From Tateyamaria omphalii (lineage in GTDB: Bacteria; Pseudomonadota; Alphaproteobacteria; Rhodobacterales; Rhodobacteraceae), in the NCBI RefSeq assembly GCF_019802125.1, contig NZ_JAHVHT010000002.1, positions 434,001 to 498,000 on the forward strand: a stretch of DNA of 64,000 nucleotides, given 5' to 3'. The stretch's first letter is position 1. Each line of letters begins with the position of its first letter. Of this stretch, positions 8,517 through 18,228 are shown in pieces. The notes beneath the pieces are model-generated. The model was not told where the DNA came from. It was given only the letters and a program-made list of their open reading frames with translations, and did not search any database. Made by a program: the position numbers and the translations under genes.

Positions 8517-9497
8517 ATGTCCAAGCTGGTCACGATCTATGGTGGGTCCGGTTTCGTCGGTCGCTATATCGCACGACGCATGGCCAAGGCCGGATGGCGT
8601 GTTCGCGTTGCCGTGCGTCGCCCGAACGAGGCAATCTTCGTCAAACCCTATGGCGTTGTGGGCCAGGTTGAACCGGTCCTTTGCAACATTCGTGACGATG
8701 CTTCGGTGGCGCAGGTCATGACGGGCGCCGATGCCGTTGTGAATTGCGTGGGCATTCTGGCAAAGCAGGGCAAGAACACTTTTGATGCTGTTCAGGCCGA
8801 AGGAGCCGCCCGCATCGCCCGGATCGCCGCCGCGCAAGGGGTGGAGAAGATGGTGCATGTGTCCGCAATCGGCGCGGATGCAGACAGCGAAAGCGACTAT
8901 GCCCGTACCAAAGCCGAAGGCGAAGCTGCCGTCCTGGAACATATGCCGACCGCTGTCATTTTGCGGCCATCCATCATCTTTGGACCAGAAGACCAGTTCT
9001 TCAACCGATTTGCATCCATGTCCCGTTTGGGTCCGGTTCTTCCTGTCGTCGGTGCCAACACGCGGTTCCAGCCGGTCTATGTCGACGACGTGGCGAAGGC
9101 AGCGGAAACAGCGCTTACGGGCACGGTCGAACCTGGTGTCTACGAATTGGGCGGCCCCGATGTCAGTACTTTCCGCGCATTGATGGAAACCATGCTGCAG
9201 GTGATCCGCCGCCGCCGAGTGGTCGTGAACATCCCCTTCTGGCTGGCGTCCATCATGGGCTTTGGATTTGACACGCTGAATGCGCTGACGCTGGGACTGG
9301 TTCCCGCGCAGATCACGCGCGATCAGGTTCGCAATCTGCGGAACGACAACGTTGTCGCCGAAGGCGCGAAAGGCTTTGACGCGCTGGGCATCGACCCGGT
9401 TGCGCTTGCGTCAGTTTTGCCGGACTACCTTTGGCGCTTCCGTCCGTCGGGTCAGTACGATGCGATCAAGGAAAGTGCGAAGAACCTGCGCACCTAA
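8517..9497 (+). CDS. NDUFA9-like NAD(P)-binding atypical SDR
   Basis: A 326-residue Rossmann-fold protein with the nucleotide-binding motif [15 protein letters not shown] near the N-terminus and the pattern of the complex I NDUFA9-like branch of extended SDRs: [58 protein letters not shown]. Homologues are linked to complex I assembly or quinone-related reductase roles; the bacterial function is not well defined. The ATG at 8517 has GAGGAG upstream. Its stop overlaps that of uppP by four bases in a convergent pair. The family call is strong; the biochemical role is uncertain. Confidence 0.85.
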   Translation: MSKLVTIYGGSGFVGRYIARRMAKAGWRVRVAVRRPNEAIFVKPYGVVGQVEPVLCNIRDDASVAQVMTGADAVVNCVGILAKQGKNTFDAVQAEGAARIARIAAAQGVEKMVHVSAIGADADSESDYARTKAEGEAAVLEHMPTAVILRPSIIFGPEDQFFNRFASMSRLGPVLPVVGANTRFQPVYVDDVAKAAETALTGTVEPGVYELGGPDVSTFRALMETMLQVIRRRRVVVNIPFWLASIMGFGFDTLNALTLGLVPAQITRDQVRNLRNDNVVAEGAKGFDALGIDPVALASVLPDYLWRFRPSGQYDAIKESAKNLRT

Positions 9498-10297
9498 CTG
9501 TAAGCCCAGAGCAGCAGGCCAACCCCAAGCACGACGCGATAAATCACGTAGGGTGTGAAGCTCACCGTCCTGAGAAGGCGCATCATCAGTACTAGTGCGG
9601 CCAAAGCTGCAAGGAATGAAAACGCTGCCGCGATCACCGCATCCCGCAGCACAGCCCAGTTCGCTTGCGTCACGACATCCACGCTCAGCACCGCGCCCGA
9701 GGCAAGGATCACCGGGATCGACATCAGCATTGAAAGCTTCGCGGCCCCCTCACGCTCATAGCCAAGGGCGCGGGCGGCGGTGATCGTGATACCGGATCGG
9801 GATGTGCCGGGGATCAACGCGAGACATTGGGCAAGGCCCATGATCCCGGCGTGTGTGATGGTCCAGCGATCGGCGGTGCGCTCGGTCGGGCCGCGCCGAT
9901 CGGCCCAGTACAGCACAAGTCCAAATATCAACATGGTCCAACCGATCACCGCAGCGCTGCGCATGGCCTCGTCCAGCCCGGTGACCTTGATGGCAATACC
10001 GACGATCAGCGCGGGAATCGTTGCTGTTACAAGGCAAAGCGCCAGGAACGCACCCTGCGTGTCGACCTTGCGTTGCGCAAGCCTGGTCAACCCGCGCGCC
10101 GCCACGCGCACGTCCGCCCAGAAATAGAGAATGACGGCCAGCAAGGTGCCCACATGGACCGCGACATCAATCGCCAACCCTTGATCTGGTGTGCCTGTCA
10201 ATGTCGGCAACAAGATAAGGTGGCCCGAGGACGAAACGGGCAGGAATTCGGTCACGCCTTGAATGATGGCTACCATCAGAAGTTGAAAAAGAGTCAT
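9494..10297 (-). CDS. uppP: Undecaprenyl-diphosphatase
   Basis: A 267-residue polytopic membrane protein of the UppP/BacA family. It hydrolyses undecaprenyl diphosphate to the monophosphate, recycling the lipid carrier for peptidoglycan and surface polysaccharide synthesis. Both signature motifs are present: [14 protein letters not shown] near residue 15 and [11 protein letters not shown] near residue 165, which form the active site on the periplasmic side. Length is typical (about 265-275). It is convergent with the NDUFA9-like gene, with stops overlapping by four bases, and its start faces the gltD promoter region. Confidence 0.96.
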   Translation of the reverse strand: MTLFQLLMVAIIQGVTEFLPVSSSGHLILLPTLTGTPDQGLAIDVAVHVGTLLAVILYFWADVRVAARGLTRLAQRKVDTQGAFLALCLVTATIPALIVGIAIKVTGLDEAMRSAAVIGWTMLIFGLVLYWADRRGPTERTADRWTITHAGIMGLAQCLALIPGTSRSGITITAARALGYEREGAAKLSMLMSIPVILASGAVLSVDVVTQANWAVLRDAVIAAAFSFLAALAALVLMMRLLRTVSFTPYVIYRVVLGVGLLLWAYS

Positions 10298-10430
10298 GGC
10301 GCCAACGTCCTTGTGCTATGGTGACGTTACAAGCCTCTGATTCTGAACGCAAAGCCAGAATATAGGTCCGAAACGGATCTAAAAAGTTCAAAAAAAGTTA
10401 ATCAAGCGCTCGATTTGGTAGGGAAATCGT

Positions 10431-10459
10431 AATAAAGGTCAGTATCGCTGACTTTTATT
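10431..10459. promoter_or_regulatory. Palindrome upstream of gltD
   Basis: AATAAAGGTCAG (10431-10442) and CTGACTTTTATT (10448-10459) form a 12-bp inverted repeat with one mismatch around TATCG. It lies 55 bases before the gltD start in the roughly 215-base gap between uppP and gltD. It may be an operator for glutamate synthase expression; a short leader hairpin is the alternative. Confidence 0.4.
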
Positions 10460-10513
10460 TGTCTTTGTGATGCCTTAGACCGCGCAAACCAATGTAACTG
10501 AGGGGACTGGCTC

Positions 10514-11956
10514 GTGGCTGACCAACCGATGTTGAAATTCGTGAAGATCGAACGTGACATGCCTGAGAAGCGCGATGCGGAGACACGTCGTGAGGATTTT
10601 CGCGAGATCTATGCGGAATATGCCGATGCCAAGGCCAAGGAACAGGCGTCGCGCTGTTCGCAGTGTGGTGTGCCCTACTGTCAGTCGCATTGCCCGCTGC
10701 ACAACAACATTCCCGATTGGCTGAAGCTGACGGCTGAGGGGCGTTTGCGCGAGGCTTATGAGGTCAGCCAGGCCACCAACACCTTCCCCGAGATCTGTGG
10801 CCGCATCTGCCCGCAGGACCGTCTGTGCGAAGGCAATTGCGTGATCGAACAATCCGGCCACGGTACTGTCACTATCGGTTCGGTGGAGAAGTATATCACG
10901 GACACCGCCTGGGAAGAGGGGTGGGTTCAACCCATCGCGCCCGCGGCCGAACGTACTGAATCCGTTGGAATAATCGGTGCTGGCCCCGGCGGTTTGGCAG
11001 CTGCGGATGTGCTGCGTCGCGCGGGCGTGCAGGTGACCGTCTACGACCGCTATGACCGCGCGGGCGGGCTGATGACTTATGGTATCCCTGGCTTCAAGCT
11101 GGAGAAAGATGTGGTCATGCGCCGCAATGAACAGCTTGAGGCGGGTGGCGTGACCTTCAAGCTGAATTGCAATGTGGGTGAGGATATCTCGTTTGACGAG
11201 ATCCGGGCGGCTCATGATGCGGTGATTATTGCGACCGGTGTCTACAAGAGCCGTGATCTGTCGATGCCGAATGGTGAGGCGCAAGGCATTGAAAAGGCGA
11301 TTGATTTCCTGACGGCGTCCAACCGCAAGAGCTTTGGTGACGAGGTGGCTGACTTTGACAGCGGGCGCCTGAACGCCGAAGGAAAACGGGTGGTTGTGAT
11401 CGGCGGTGGTGACACCGCGATGGATTGTGTGCGGACGTCGATCCGGCAGGGCGCGACGTCGGTGAAGTGTCTCTATCGTCGGGACCGCGCCAACATGCCG
11501 GGGTCGCAGCGTGAAGTGCAGAATGCCGAGGAAGAAGGCGTTGTATTTGAGTGGCTTAGCGCGCCCAAGGGCTTCACCACTGATGGTGACAAGGTTGCCG
11601 GTGTGATGGTGCAGAAGATGCGTCTGGGCGCACCCGATGCGACGGGTCGTCAGGCACCTGAAGTCATTGAAAACGCTGACTATGTCGAGGACGCGGACCT
11701 TGTGATCAAGGCGCTGGGTTTTGAGCCGGAAGACCTGCCGTCGCTGTGGGATACAGACGGTTTGGATGTGACGCGGTGGGGCACGATCAAGGCGGAATTC
11801 ACGACCGGCAGAACGGCAGTCGACGGGGTCTATGCGGTGGGTGACATCGTGCGTGGCGCGTCGCTGGTTGTGTGGGCGATCCGGGATGGGCGCGACTGTG
11901 CGGAGGCCATTCTGGAGCAGTTCAACGCGACGGCCCAGGTGATCGCTGCGGAGTAA
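10514..11956 (+). CDS. gltD: Glutamate synthase (NADPH) small subunit
   Basis: A 480-residue beta subunit. It takes electrons from NADPH through FAD and Fe-S centres and passes them to GltB for glutamate formation from glutamine and 2-oxoglutarate. Visible features: N-terminal cysteine clusters CSQCGVPYCQSHCPLHNN and CGRICPQDRLCEGNC, FAD motif IGAGPGGLAAADVLRRAG, NADPH motif VIGGGDTAMDCVRT, and a C-terminal VYAVGDIVRGASLVVWAI FAD contact. The start is GTG at 10514 with GAGGGG nine bases upstream; an internal ATG at 10529 is the alternative. It is separated from gltB by a repeat tract and two small genes. Confidence 0.97.
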   Translation: MADQPMLKFVKIERDMPEKRDAETRREDFREIYAEYADAKAKEQASRCSQCGVPYCQSHCPLHNNIPDWLKLTAEGRLREAYEVSQATNTFPEICGRICPQDRLCEGNCVIEQSGHGTVTIGSVEKYITDTAWEEGWVQPIAPAAERTESVGIIGAGPGGLAAADVLRRAGVQVTVYDRYDRAGGLMTYGIPGFKLEKDVVMRRNEQLEAGGVTFKLNCNVGEDISFDEIRAAHDAVIIATGVYKSRDLSMPNGEAQGIEKAIDFLTASNRKSFGDEVADFDSGRLNAEGKRVVVIGGGDTAMDCVRTSIRQGATSVKCLYRRDRANMPGSQREVQNAEEEGVVFEWLSAPKGFTTDGDKVAGVMVQKMRLGAPDATGRQAPEVIENADYVEDADLVIKALGFEPEDLPSLWDTDGLDVTRWGTIKAEFTTGRTAVDGVYAVGDIVRGASLVVWAIRDGRDCAEAILEQFNATAQVIAAE

Positions 11957-12090
11957 ACTGCACATTTTGGCCCCGAAACTGCGTGTTTTTGACCCCCCTG
12001 AAAACGCACTTTTCGGTCCATTTTCGGAAACTGCGAACTTTCGGGCCAAAACTGCGTGTTTTTGAAAACGACCCGAAACTGAACGAATGA
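11955..12090. repeat. Degenerate tandem repeats between gltD and the GFA gene
   Basis: Imperfect units starting AAACTG(C) begin near 11955, 11976, 12001, 12028, 12049 and 12076, at spacings of 21-27 bases. Two units (11976-11992 and 12049-12065) share 17 identical bases, AAACTGCGTGTTTTTGA. Intervening sequence varies around TTTTCGG/GGGCC. No gene is credible here; frames through it simply repeat a peptide. It sits in the mRNA leader of the GFA/gltB part of the operon. Confidence 0.65.
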
Positions 12091-12148
12091 TGAAGACGAA
12101 ACGGCAGCATGGCTGACCCGAATGACCGCAAAGGTTAAGGACACCTAA

Positions 12149-12601
12149 ATGAACGATGTGATCGACAAAATGACCGGAGGCTGCCTGTGCAGGGCCGTCC
12201 GTTTTGTCGCGCGCAACGTGCCGACGACGTTTGGCATCTGCCATTGCGAGTCGTGCCGCCGCTGGACGGGGTCCGCGCTGTTCGAGGTCAGCGTGAAGAC
12301 CGATGATCTGACCTGGAGCGGGGCCGAGCATATTGCCACCCGTGCGACCAGCGACTGGGCGGAGCGGGCGTGGTGCAAGGAATGCGGCACCAACCTGTAT
12401 TTCCGTCAGACGAAAGAGGGTGAGTGGTTCGGCGGTACGGACCTGCCAATGGGGCTGTTTGATGACCCGGACGGCTTCAGCCTGACCCATGAGATTTTCG
12501 TGGACCACAAGCCAAGCGGCATCCCGCTGCAGGATTGTGGACAGAAGCGGCTGACCCGTGACGAGGTTGTGGCATTGAACCCCGATGTGGGGACGACATG
12601 A
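12149..12601 (+). CDS. GFA-family (CENP-V/GFA) zinc-binding protein
   Basis: A 150-residue protein of the glutathione-dependent formaldehyde-activating-like family. The zinc cysteine pattern is complete: GGCLCRAV at 10-17, ICHCESCRRWTG around 30-41, and AWCKECGTN around 74-82. True GFA activity has been questioned for many members, so the substrate is unknown. Its stop overlaps the ATG of the next gene by four bases (ATGA), implying co-translation, and it lies inside the glutamate synthase region. Confidence 0.85.
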   Translation: MNDVIDKMTGGCLCRAVRFVARNVPTTFGICHCESCRRWTGSALFEVSVKTDDLTWSGAEHIATRATSDWAERAWCKECGTNLYFRQTKEGEWFGGTDLPMGLFDDPDGFSLTHEIFVDHKPSGIPLQDCGQKRLTRDEVVALNPDVGTT

Positions 12602-13302
12602 GAGCGCTTGCCCTTATAACCGCCGCGCTGGCCGCGGGTGCCGTGCAGGCGCAGGATGACCCATTGGTGTTCACCCCGCCGCCGGGCTGCGTGGGTGATC
12701 TGACCATCCAACAGCGTGGTTGCGAGGTCACGCACATCTACAACTGCGCCGCCGACCAGGCTGGTGAGCAGTGGAACATCATCTTTGATCAGTACGGTCC
12801 ACGCTATATGGGCAAGACCGATCGCGAAACGCAGTGGCTGGAACGCTATATCCTGTTCCCGACCAAACATTATGTGCTGGTGCAGCCCTCGGATGATCCC
12901 CTGAACCTGACCGAACTGATGGAGACGGGGACGGATTCCTATGACTTTCAGCAGCGCGGCCCGGACGAGGTGCAGCGCTTTGTTGGCTATGACCGGATCA
13001 TATCCGAGAGCGTTGTGATCGATGGCGAGACGCTGCTGCAGACCGAGTTTTCCATGCGCCGTGAAAGCACCAAGGAAGGTGATTTCACCATGACCGGGAC
13101 GGAGTACATCGTTCCGCGCCTGCGCCACTTCATTTCCGGCACGTACCGGAGCAACCGCGATGGCGCGATCGAGGAGTGGGACGTGTCCCCCATCGACTTC
13201 ATCTATCCGGGTGAGCCCGGATTTTTCGCCACAACACCCCTCTACGAATGCGAGCCAACGCTGGCGCGTCACGCAAGCCCGACGAAAGGAACCGACCAAT
13301 GA
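12598..13302 (+). CDS. Exported protein of unknown function
   Basis: I do not recognise the family. The 234-residue product begins with a Sec-type signal (MRALALITAALAAGAVQAQ), so it should be periplasmic. The mature part is rich in beta-type segments and aromatic residues, with cysteines in PPPGCVGDLTIQQRGCEV, YNCAAD and a last YECEPT. The start overlaps the GFA stop (ATGA) and the stop overlaps the gltB ATG (ATGA), so it is locked into the operon between gltD and gltB. No catalytic motif is evident. Confidence 0.75.
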   Translation: MRALALITAALAAGAVQAQDDPLVFTPPPGCVGDLTIQQRGCEVTHIYNCAADQAGEQWNIIFDQYGPRYMGKTDRETQWLERYILFPTKHYVLVQPSDDPLNLTELMETGTDSYDFQQRGPDEVQRFVGYDRIISESVVIDGETLLQTEFSMRRESTKEGDFTMTGTEYIVPRLRHFISGTYRSNRDGAIEEWDVSPIDFIYPGEPGFFATTPLYECEPTLARHASPTKGTDQ

Positions 13303-16300
13303 CCAAATATGATGCTGACTGGGTTCGCCGCGAAGAAGCCAAGCGCACGTTTATGGCCGAAAACGGTCTTTATTCCGAGGCGGAAGAGCATTCGTCCTGC
13401 GGTGTGGGCCTTGTCGTTTCCGTGGACGGATCGAAGAGCCGGGCCGTCGTTGAGAACGGGATCAAGGCGCTGAAGGCGATCTGGCACCGGGGTGCTGTGG
13501 ATGCGGATGGCAAGACCGGCGATGGCGCGGGTATCCATGTGCAGATCCCGGTCGAGTTCTTCTATGACCAGATTGAACGGACCGGCCACACGCCGAACCG
13601 CGATCAGATGGTCGCCGTGGGCCAGGTGTTTCTGCCCCGCACCGACTTTGGCGCGCAAGAGACCTGCCGGACCATCGTCGAGACCGAAGTGCTGCGCATG
13701 GGCTACTACATTTACGGCTGGCGCCATGTGCCCGTGAGCATTGACTGTCTGGGCGAAAAGGCGAATGCGACCCGGCCAGAGATTGAGCAGATCCTGATTT
13801 CGAATTCCAAGGGCGTGGATGAAGAGACGTTTGAGCGTGAGCTGTACGTCATTCGCCGCCGCATCGAGAAGGCGGCCGCCGCAGCGCAGGTGCCGCAGCT
13901 CTATATCGCGTCGCTGTCCTGCCGGTCGATCATCTACAAGGGCATGATGCTGGCCGAGCAGGTGGCGGAGTTCTATCCCGACCTGCTGGACGAGCGGTTT
14001 GAGAGCGCCTTTGCCATCTATCACCAGCGCTATTCCACCAACACGTTCCCGCAGTGGTGGCTGGCGCAGCCGTTCCGCATGTTGGCCCACAACGGTGAGA
14101 TCAACACGCTGAAGGGCAACCTGAACTGGATGAAATCGCATGAGATCCGGATGGCATCGGGTGCGTTTGGCGACATGGCCGAGGACATCAAGCCGATTGT
14201 GGCGAACGGATCGTCGGATTCTGCGGCCTTGGATGCGGTGTTCGAGGTGCTGGTGCGCGCGGGTCGCAACGCGCCGATGGCGAAGACAATGCTGGTGCCG
14301 GAGTCGTGGTCGAAGCAGGCCATTGAGCTGCCGCAGGCATGGCGGGACATGTATTCCTACTGCAACTCGGTGATGGAGCCTTGGGATGGTCCCGCCGCTT
14401 TGGCGATGACCGATGGCCGTTGGGTTTGCGCGGGCCTCGACCGGAATGGTCTGCGTCCGATGCGCTATGTCGTGACCCGTGACGGGATGGTCATTGCCGG
14501 GTCCGAAACCGGGATGGTGCCGCTGGAAGAGTCCAATGTGGTCGAGAAGGGCGCGCTTGGTCCGGGGCAGTTGCTGGCTGTCGACATGGTCGAGGGTAAG
14601 CTGTTCCACGATACCGACATCAAGGATCAGTTGGCGGCCTCGCAGCCCTTTGGCGACTGGGTGGGCAAGATCACCGACCTTGAGGGCGAGCTGTCAGGTG
14701 TGACCGAGAAGGCGATGTTTGATGGCGAGACGCTGCGCCGTCGTCAGATCGCGGCTGGCTATTCGATTGAGGAGTTGGAGAACATTCTGGCGCCGATGGC
14801 CGAGGACGGGAAAGAGGCGTTGGCGTCGATGGGGGATGATACCCCGAGCGCGGTGCTGTCGAAGAAGTATCGGCCGTTGAGCCATTTCTTCCGCCAGAAC
14901 TTTAGCCAGGTGACGAACCCGCCGATTGACTCGCTGCGTGAGTACCGGGTGATGAGCCTGAAGACGCGGTTCGGGAACCTGAAGAACGTGCTGGATGAGA
15001 GCAGTGCGCAGACGGAGATTATCACCCTCGATAGCCCGTTTGTGGGCAATGCGCAGTGGGACAAGCTGGTCAGCTACTTCAACGCGGATCTGGTGGAGAT
15101 CGACTGTACGTTTGAGCCGGGTCAGGGGGCGCTGAGTGCGGCGCTGATGCGTGTGCGGGCGGAGGCTGAGGATGCCGTGCGGTCGGGCGCGGGGCACATC
15201 GTGCTGACGGATCAGCATTCGGGTGCCGACAAGGTTGCGATGCCGATGATCCTGGCGACGTCTGCGGTGCATTCGCATCTGACGCGCAATGGGTTGCGCA
15301 CCTTCTGTTCGCTGAACGTGCGGTCGGCTGAGTGCATTGATCCGCATTACTTTGCAGTGCTGATCGGGTGTGGGGCGACCGTCGTGAACGCCTATCTGGC
15401 GGAGGATTCCCTGGCTGACCGGATTGACCGGGGGCTGCTGGATGGGACGCTGACCGAGGCGGTGGCGCGGTATCGTAATGCCATTGATCAGGGTCTGCTG
15501 AAGATCATGGCGAAGATGGGCATCAGCGTTGTGTCCTCGTATCGTGGTGGTTTGAACTTTGAGGCCGTGGGTCTGTCCCGCGCGATGGTCGCGGAGTACT
15601 TCCCCGGCATGACCTCGCGCATCTCGGGCATCGGTGTGACCGGTATTCAGGCAAAGGCCGAGGAGGTGCATGCGGCGGGCTGGACCGGCACGAATGTGCT
15701 GCCCATCGGTGGCTTCTACAAGGCGCGGAAGTCGGGGGAGACCCATGCGTGGGAAGCGACTTCGATGCACATGATGCAAATGGCCTGTAATAGAGCCTCT
15801 TTTGAGCTCTGGAAGCAGTACAGCGCCAAGATGCGGTCGCAGCCGCCTATTCATTTGCGGGATTTGCTGGACATCAAGCCGTTGGGCAAGCCGGTGCCGA
15901 TCGAAGAGGTGGAAAGCATCACCTCGATCCGGAAACGGTTCGTGACGCCGGGCATGTCGCTGGGCGCGCTGAGCCCTGAGGCGCACAAGACGCTGAACGT
16001 GGCGATGAACCGGATCGGCGCGAAGTCGGACTCTGGTGAGGGCGGCGAGGATCCGGCGCACTTCCACCCGGAACCCAATGGCGATAACCCGTCGGCCAAG
16101 ATCAAGCAGGTCGCCTCGGGCCGCTTTGGTGTGACCGCCGAGTACCTGAACCAGTGCGAAGAGCTGGAGATCAAGGTGGCGCAGGGGGCTAAGCCCGGTG
16201 AGGGCGGGCAGTTGCCCGGCATGAAGGTCACCGACCTGATTGCGCGGCTGCGGCATTCGACCAAGGGTGTGACCCTGATTTCGCCCCCGCCGCACCACGA

Positions 16301-17828
16301 CATCTATTCGATCGAGGACCTTGCGCAGCTGATCTATGACCTCAAGCAGATCAACCCGCGCTGCAAGGTGACGGTGAAGCTGGTGGCTTCATCTGGTGTC
16401 GGGACCATTGCCGCTGGTGTGGCGAAGGCGAAGGCGGATGTGATCCTGATTTCCGGCCACAATGGCGGGACGGGTGCGTCGCCTGCGACGTCCATCAAGT
16501 ACGCGGGTCTGCCGTGGGAGATGGGCCTGACCGAGGCGCATCAGGTTTTGAGCATGAACAACCTGCGGGATCGCGTGACCCTGCGAACCGATGGTGGTCT
16601 GCGCACGGGCCGCGACATTGTCATGGCGGCGATGCTGGGGGCCGAGGAATACGGCATCGGCACCGCTGCCCTGATCGCAATGGGCTGCATCATGGTGCGT
16701 CAGTGCCAGTCGAACACCTGTCCTGTGGGCGTTTGTACGCAGGACGAAAGCCTGCGCGCGAAGTTCACCGGCAATGCGGACAAGGTGGTGAACCTGATCA
16801 CCTTCTACGCGCAGGAAGTGCGTGAGCTCTTGGCGCAGATCGGTGCGCGCAGCCTGGACGAAGTGATTGGCCGTGCGGACCTGCTGGCGCAGGTGTCGCG
16901 TGGATCGGCCCATCTGGACGATCTGGACCTGAACCCCATGCTGATCTCGGTCGATGGGGCGGCGGACATCGTTTACAACCGCGACAAGGATCGCAACGCT
17001 GTGCCCGATACGCTGGACGCGCAGATCGTGCGTGATGCGGCGCGGTTCCTTGAGGACGGCGAGAAGATGCAGCTTCAATATGCGATCCAGAATACGCATC
17101 GGACCGTGGGCACCCGGACGTCGAGCCACATCGTCCGTAAGTTCGGGATGCGCAATTCGTTGCAGCCGGACCATCTGACGGTGAAGCTGACCGGCTCTGC
17201 CGGGCAGAGCTTGGGTGCCTTTGCGGCGCCGGGGCTGAAGCTGGAAGTGTCGGGCGATGCAAATGACTATGTGGCGAAGGGTCTGTCGGGGGGCACCGTG
17301 GTGGTGCGTCCGCCGATGTCCTCGCCCATCGTGGCGGCGGACAACACCATCATCGGCAACACGGTGCTGTACGGTGCGACCGACGGCTACCTGTTTGCCG
17401 CCGGACGCGCGGGTGAGCGGTTCGCCGTTCGGAACTCGGGCGCGCAGGTTGTGATCGAGGGCTGCGGGTCGAACGGGTGCGAGTACATGACCGGCGGTAT
17501 CGCCGTGATCCTGGGCGAGATCGGGGCCAACTTTGGCGCCGGCATGACCGGCGGTATGGCCTATCTCTATGACCCTGACGGGCAGGCCGAAGCGTTGATG
17601 AACATGGAGACGCTTGTAACCTGCCCGGTGACCGTGGAGCATTGGCATGACCAGTTGAAGGGCTTGCTGGAGCGCCATCTGGAGGAGACCGGCAGCGTCA
17701 AGACCGCCGATATCCTGCAGCATTGGGACACCGAGCAGCAGAATTTCCTTCAGGTCTGTCCGAAGGAGATGCTGGACAAGCTGGCCCATCCCCTCAGCCT
17801 GGAAGAAGCGGCCATTCCGGCGGAGTAA
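13299..17828 (+). CDS. gltB: Glutamate synthase (NADPH) large subunit
   Basis: A 1509-residue alpha subunit, normal length. The N-terminal class II glutaminase has its nucleophile Cys34 in HSSCGVGLV, to be exposed by removal of a short propeptide. A central domain is followed by the FMN synthase domain with SGHNGGTGASP and EMGLTEAHQVL motifs, and a [3Fe-4S] site in GCIMVRQCQSNTCPVGVC. The C-terminal GXGXG domain is also present. The ATG at 13299 overlaps the preceding stop. With GltD it makes two glutamates from glutamine and 2-oxoglutarate, the main ammonia-assimilation route with glutamine synthetase. Confidence 0.98.
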   Translation: MTKYDADWVRREEAKRTFMAENGLYSEAEEHSSCGVGLVVSVDGSKSRAVVENGIKALKAIWHRGAVDADGKTGDGAGIHVQIPVEFFYDQIERTGHTPNRDQMVAVGQVFLPRTDFGAQETCRTIVETEVLRMGYYIYGWRHVPVSIDCLGEKANATRPEIEQILISNSKGVDEETFERELYVIRRRIEKAAAAAQVPQLYIASLSCRSIIYKGMMLAEQVAEFYPDLLDERFESAFAIYHQRYSTNTFPQWWLAQPFRMLAHNGEINTLKGNLNWMKSHEIRMASGAFGDMAEDIKPIVANGSSDSAALDAVFEVLVRAGRNAPMAKTMLVPESWSKQAIELPQAWRDMYSYCNSVMEPWDGPAALAMTDGRWVCAGLDRNGLRPMRYVVTRDGMVIAGSETGMVPLEESNVVEKGALGPGQLLAVDMVEGKLFHDTDIKDQLAASQPFGDWVGKITDLEGELSGVTEKAMFDGETLRRRQIAAGYSIEELENILAPMAEDGKEALASMGDDTPSAVLSKKYRPLSHFFRQNFSQVTNPPIDSLREYRVMSLKTRFGNLKNVLDESSAQTEIITLDSPFVGNAQWDKLVSYFNADLVEIDCTFEPGQGALSAALMRVRAEAEDAVRSGAGHIVLTDQHSGADKVAMPMILATSAVHSHLTRNGLRTFCSLNVRSAECIDPHYFAVLIGCGATVVNAYLAEDSLADRIDRGLLDGTLTEAVARYRNAIDQGLLKIMAKMGISVVSSYRGGLNFEAVGLSRAMVAEYFPGMTSRISGIGVTGIQAKAEEVHAAGWTGTNVLPIGGFYKARKSGETHAWEATSMHMMQMACNRASFELWKQYSAKMRSQPPIHLRDLLDIKPLGKPVPIEEVESITSIRKRFVTPGMSLGALSPEAHKTLNVAMNRIGAKSDSGEGGEDPAHFHPEPNGDNPSAKIKQVASGRFGVTAEYLNQCEELEIKVAQGAKPGEGGQLPGMKVTDLIARLRHSTKGVTLISPPPHHDIYSIEDLAQLIYDLKQINPRCKVTVKLVASSGVGTIAAGVAKAKADVILISGHNGGTGASPATSIKYAGLPWEMGLTEAHQVLSMNNLRDRVTLRTDGGLRTGRDIVMAAMLGAEEYGIGTAALIAMGCIMVRQCQSNTCPVGVCTQDESLRAKFTGNADKVVNLITFYAQEVRELLAQIGARSLDEVIGRADLLAQVSRGSAHLDDLDLNPMLISVDGAADIVYNRDKDRNAVPDTLDAQIVRDAARFLEDGEKMQLQYAIQNTHRTVGTRTSSHIVRKFGMRNSLQPDHLTVKLTGSAGQSLGAFAAPGLKLEVSGDANDYVAKGLSGGTVVVRPPMSSPIVAADNTIIGNTVLYGATDGYLFAAGRAGERFAVRNSGAQVVIEGCGSNGCEYMTGGIAVILGEIGANFGAGMTGGMAYLYDPDGQAEALMNMETLVTCPVTVEHWHDQLKGLLERHLEETGSVKTADILQHWDTEQQNFLQVCPKEMLDKLAHPLSLEEAAIPAE

Positions 17829-18062
17829 CTACCCTTTGGACTGGGCGACCATCCTGGTCGCCTGGTCCTTGCTTCCGACATGGGTGTTTTCGGCCAGAAT
17901 ATCGGCCACCTTGCTGGGCATGGTGTCGAGTTTGTTGGCAATCACGTGGTCCGTGTCGCCGCCCCATTTCAACACCCAGACAAGGGCGGCATCGGTCGCG
18001 TTGAGGACACGGTATTGCGGGGCGATGGCGCCCGGCTGGACGCCTGTTGTGGTTTCGATCAT
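17829..18062 (-). CDS. Small conserved-type protein of unknown function
   Basis: A 77-residue protein convergent with gltB; the stops are adjacent. The ATG at 18062 directly follows GACAGGAG; an upstream in-frame start is possible. The sequence (VLNATDAALVWVLKWGG, then ANKLDTMPSKVADILAENTHVGS) is helical and looks like a small DNA- or protein-binding helical domain. I do not recognise a named family, and no signal or membrane segment is visible. Confidence 0.6.
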   Translation of the reverse strand: MIETTTGVQPGAIAPQYRVLNATDAALVWVLKWGGDTDHVIANKLDTMPSKVADILAENTHVGSKDQATRMVAQSKG

Positions 18063-18228
18063 CTCCTGTCTCCGAGCACGAAAAAGTGCCCTCACCCGGA
18101 GCGAGGGTAGCAGAATCGGTTAACGCGCCGAAGCGATTAACGTTTTGTTTTTGATTAGAGTTTTCTGATGAATTGGTGAATCGAGTGTTGCCGGTGGTAT
18201 CCGTGCGCTGCCGACATATCTTTGATCC

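Noticed and set aside
11830-12144. Minus-strand frame over the AAACTGC repeats
   Set aside because: The peptide only mirrors the DNA repeats and overlaps the gltD 3' end; no RBS or homology features.
14694-16298. Long minus-strand frame of 534 codons inside gltB
   Set aside because: Arg/His/Leu-rich shadow of a GC-rich conserved gene; gltB has all family motifs on the plus strand.
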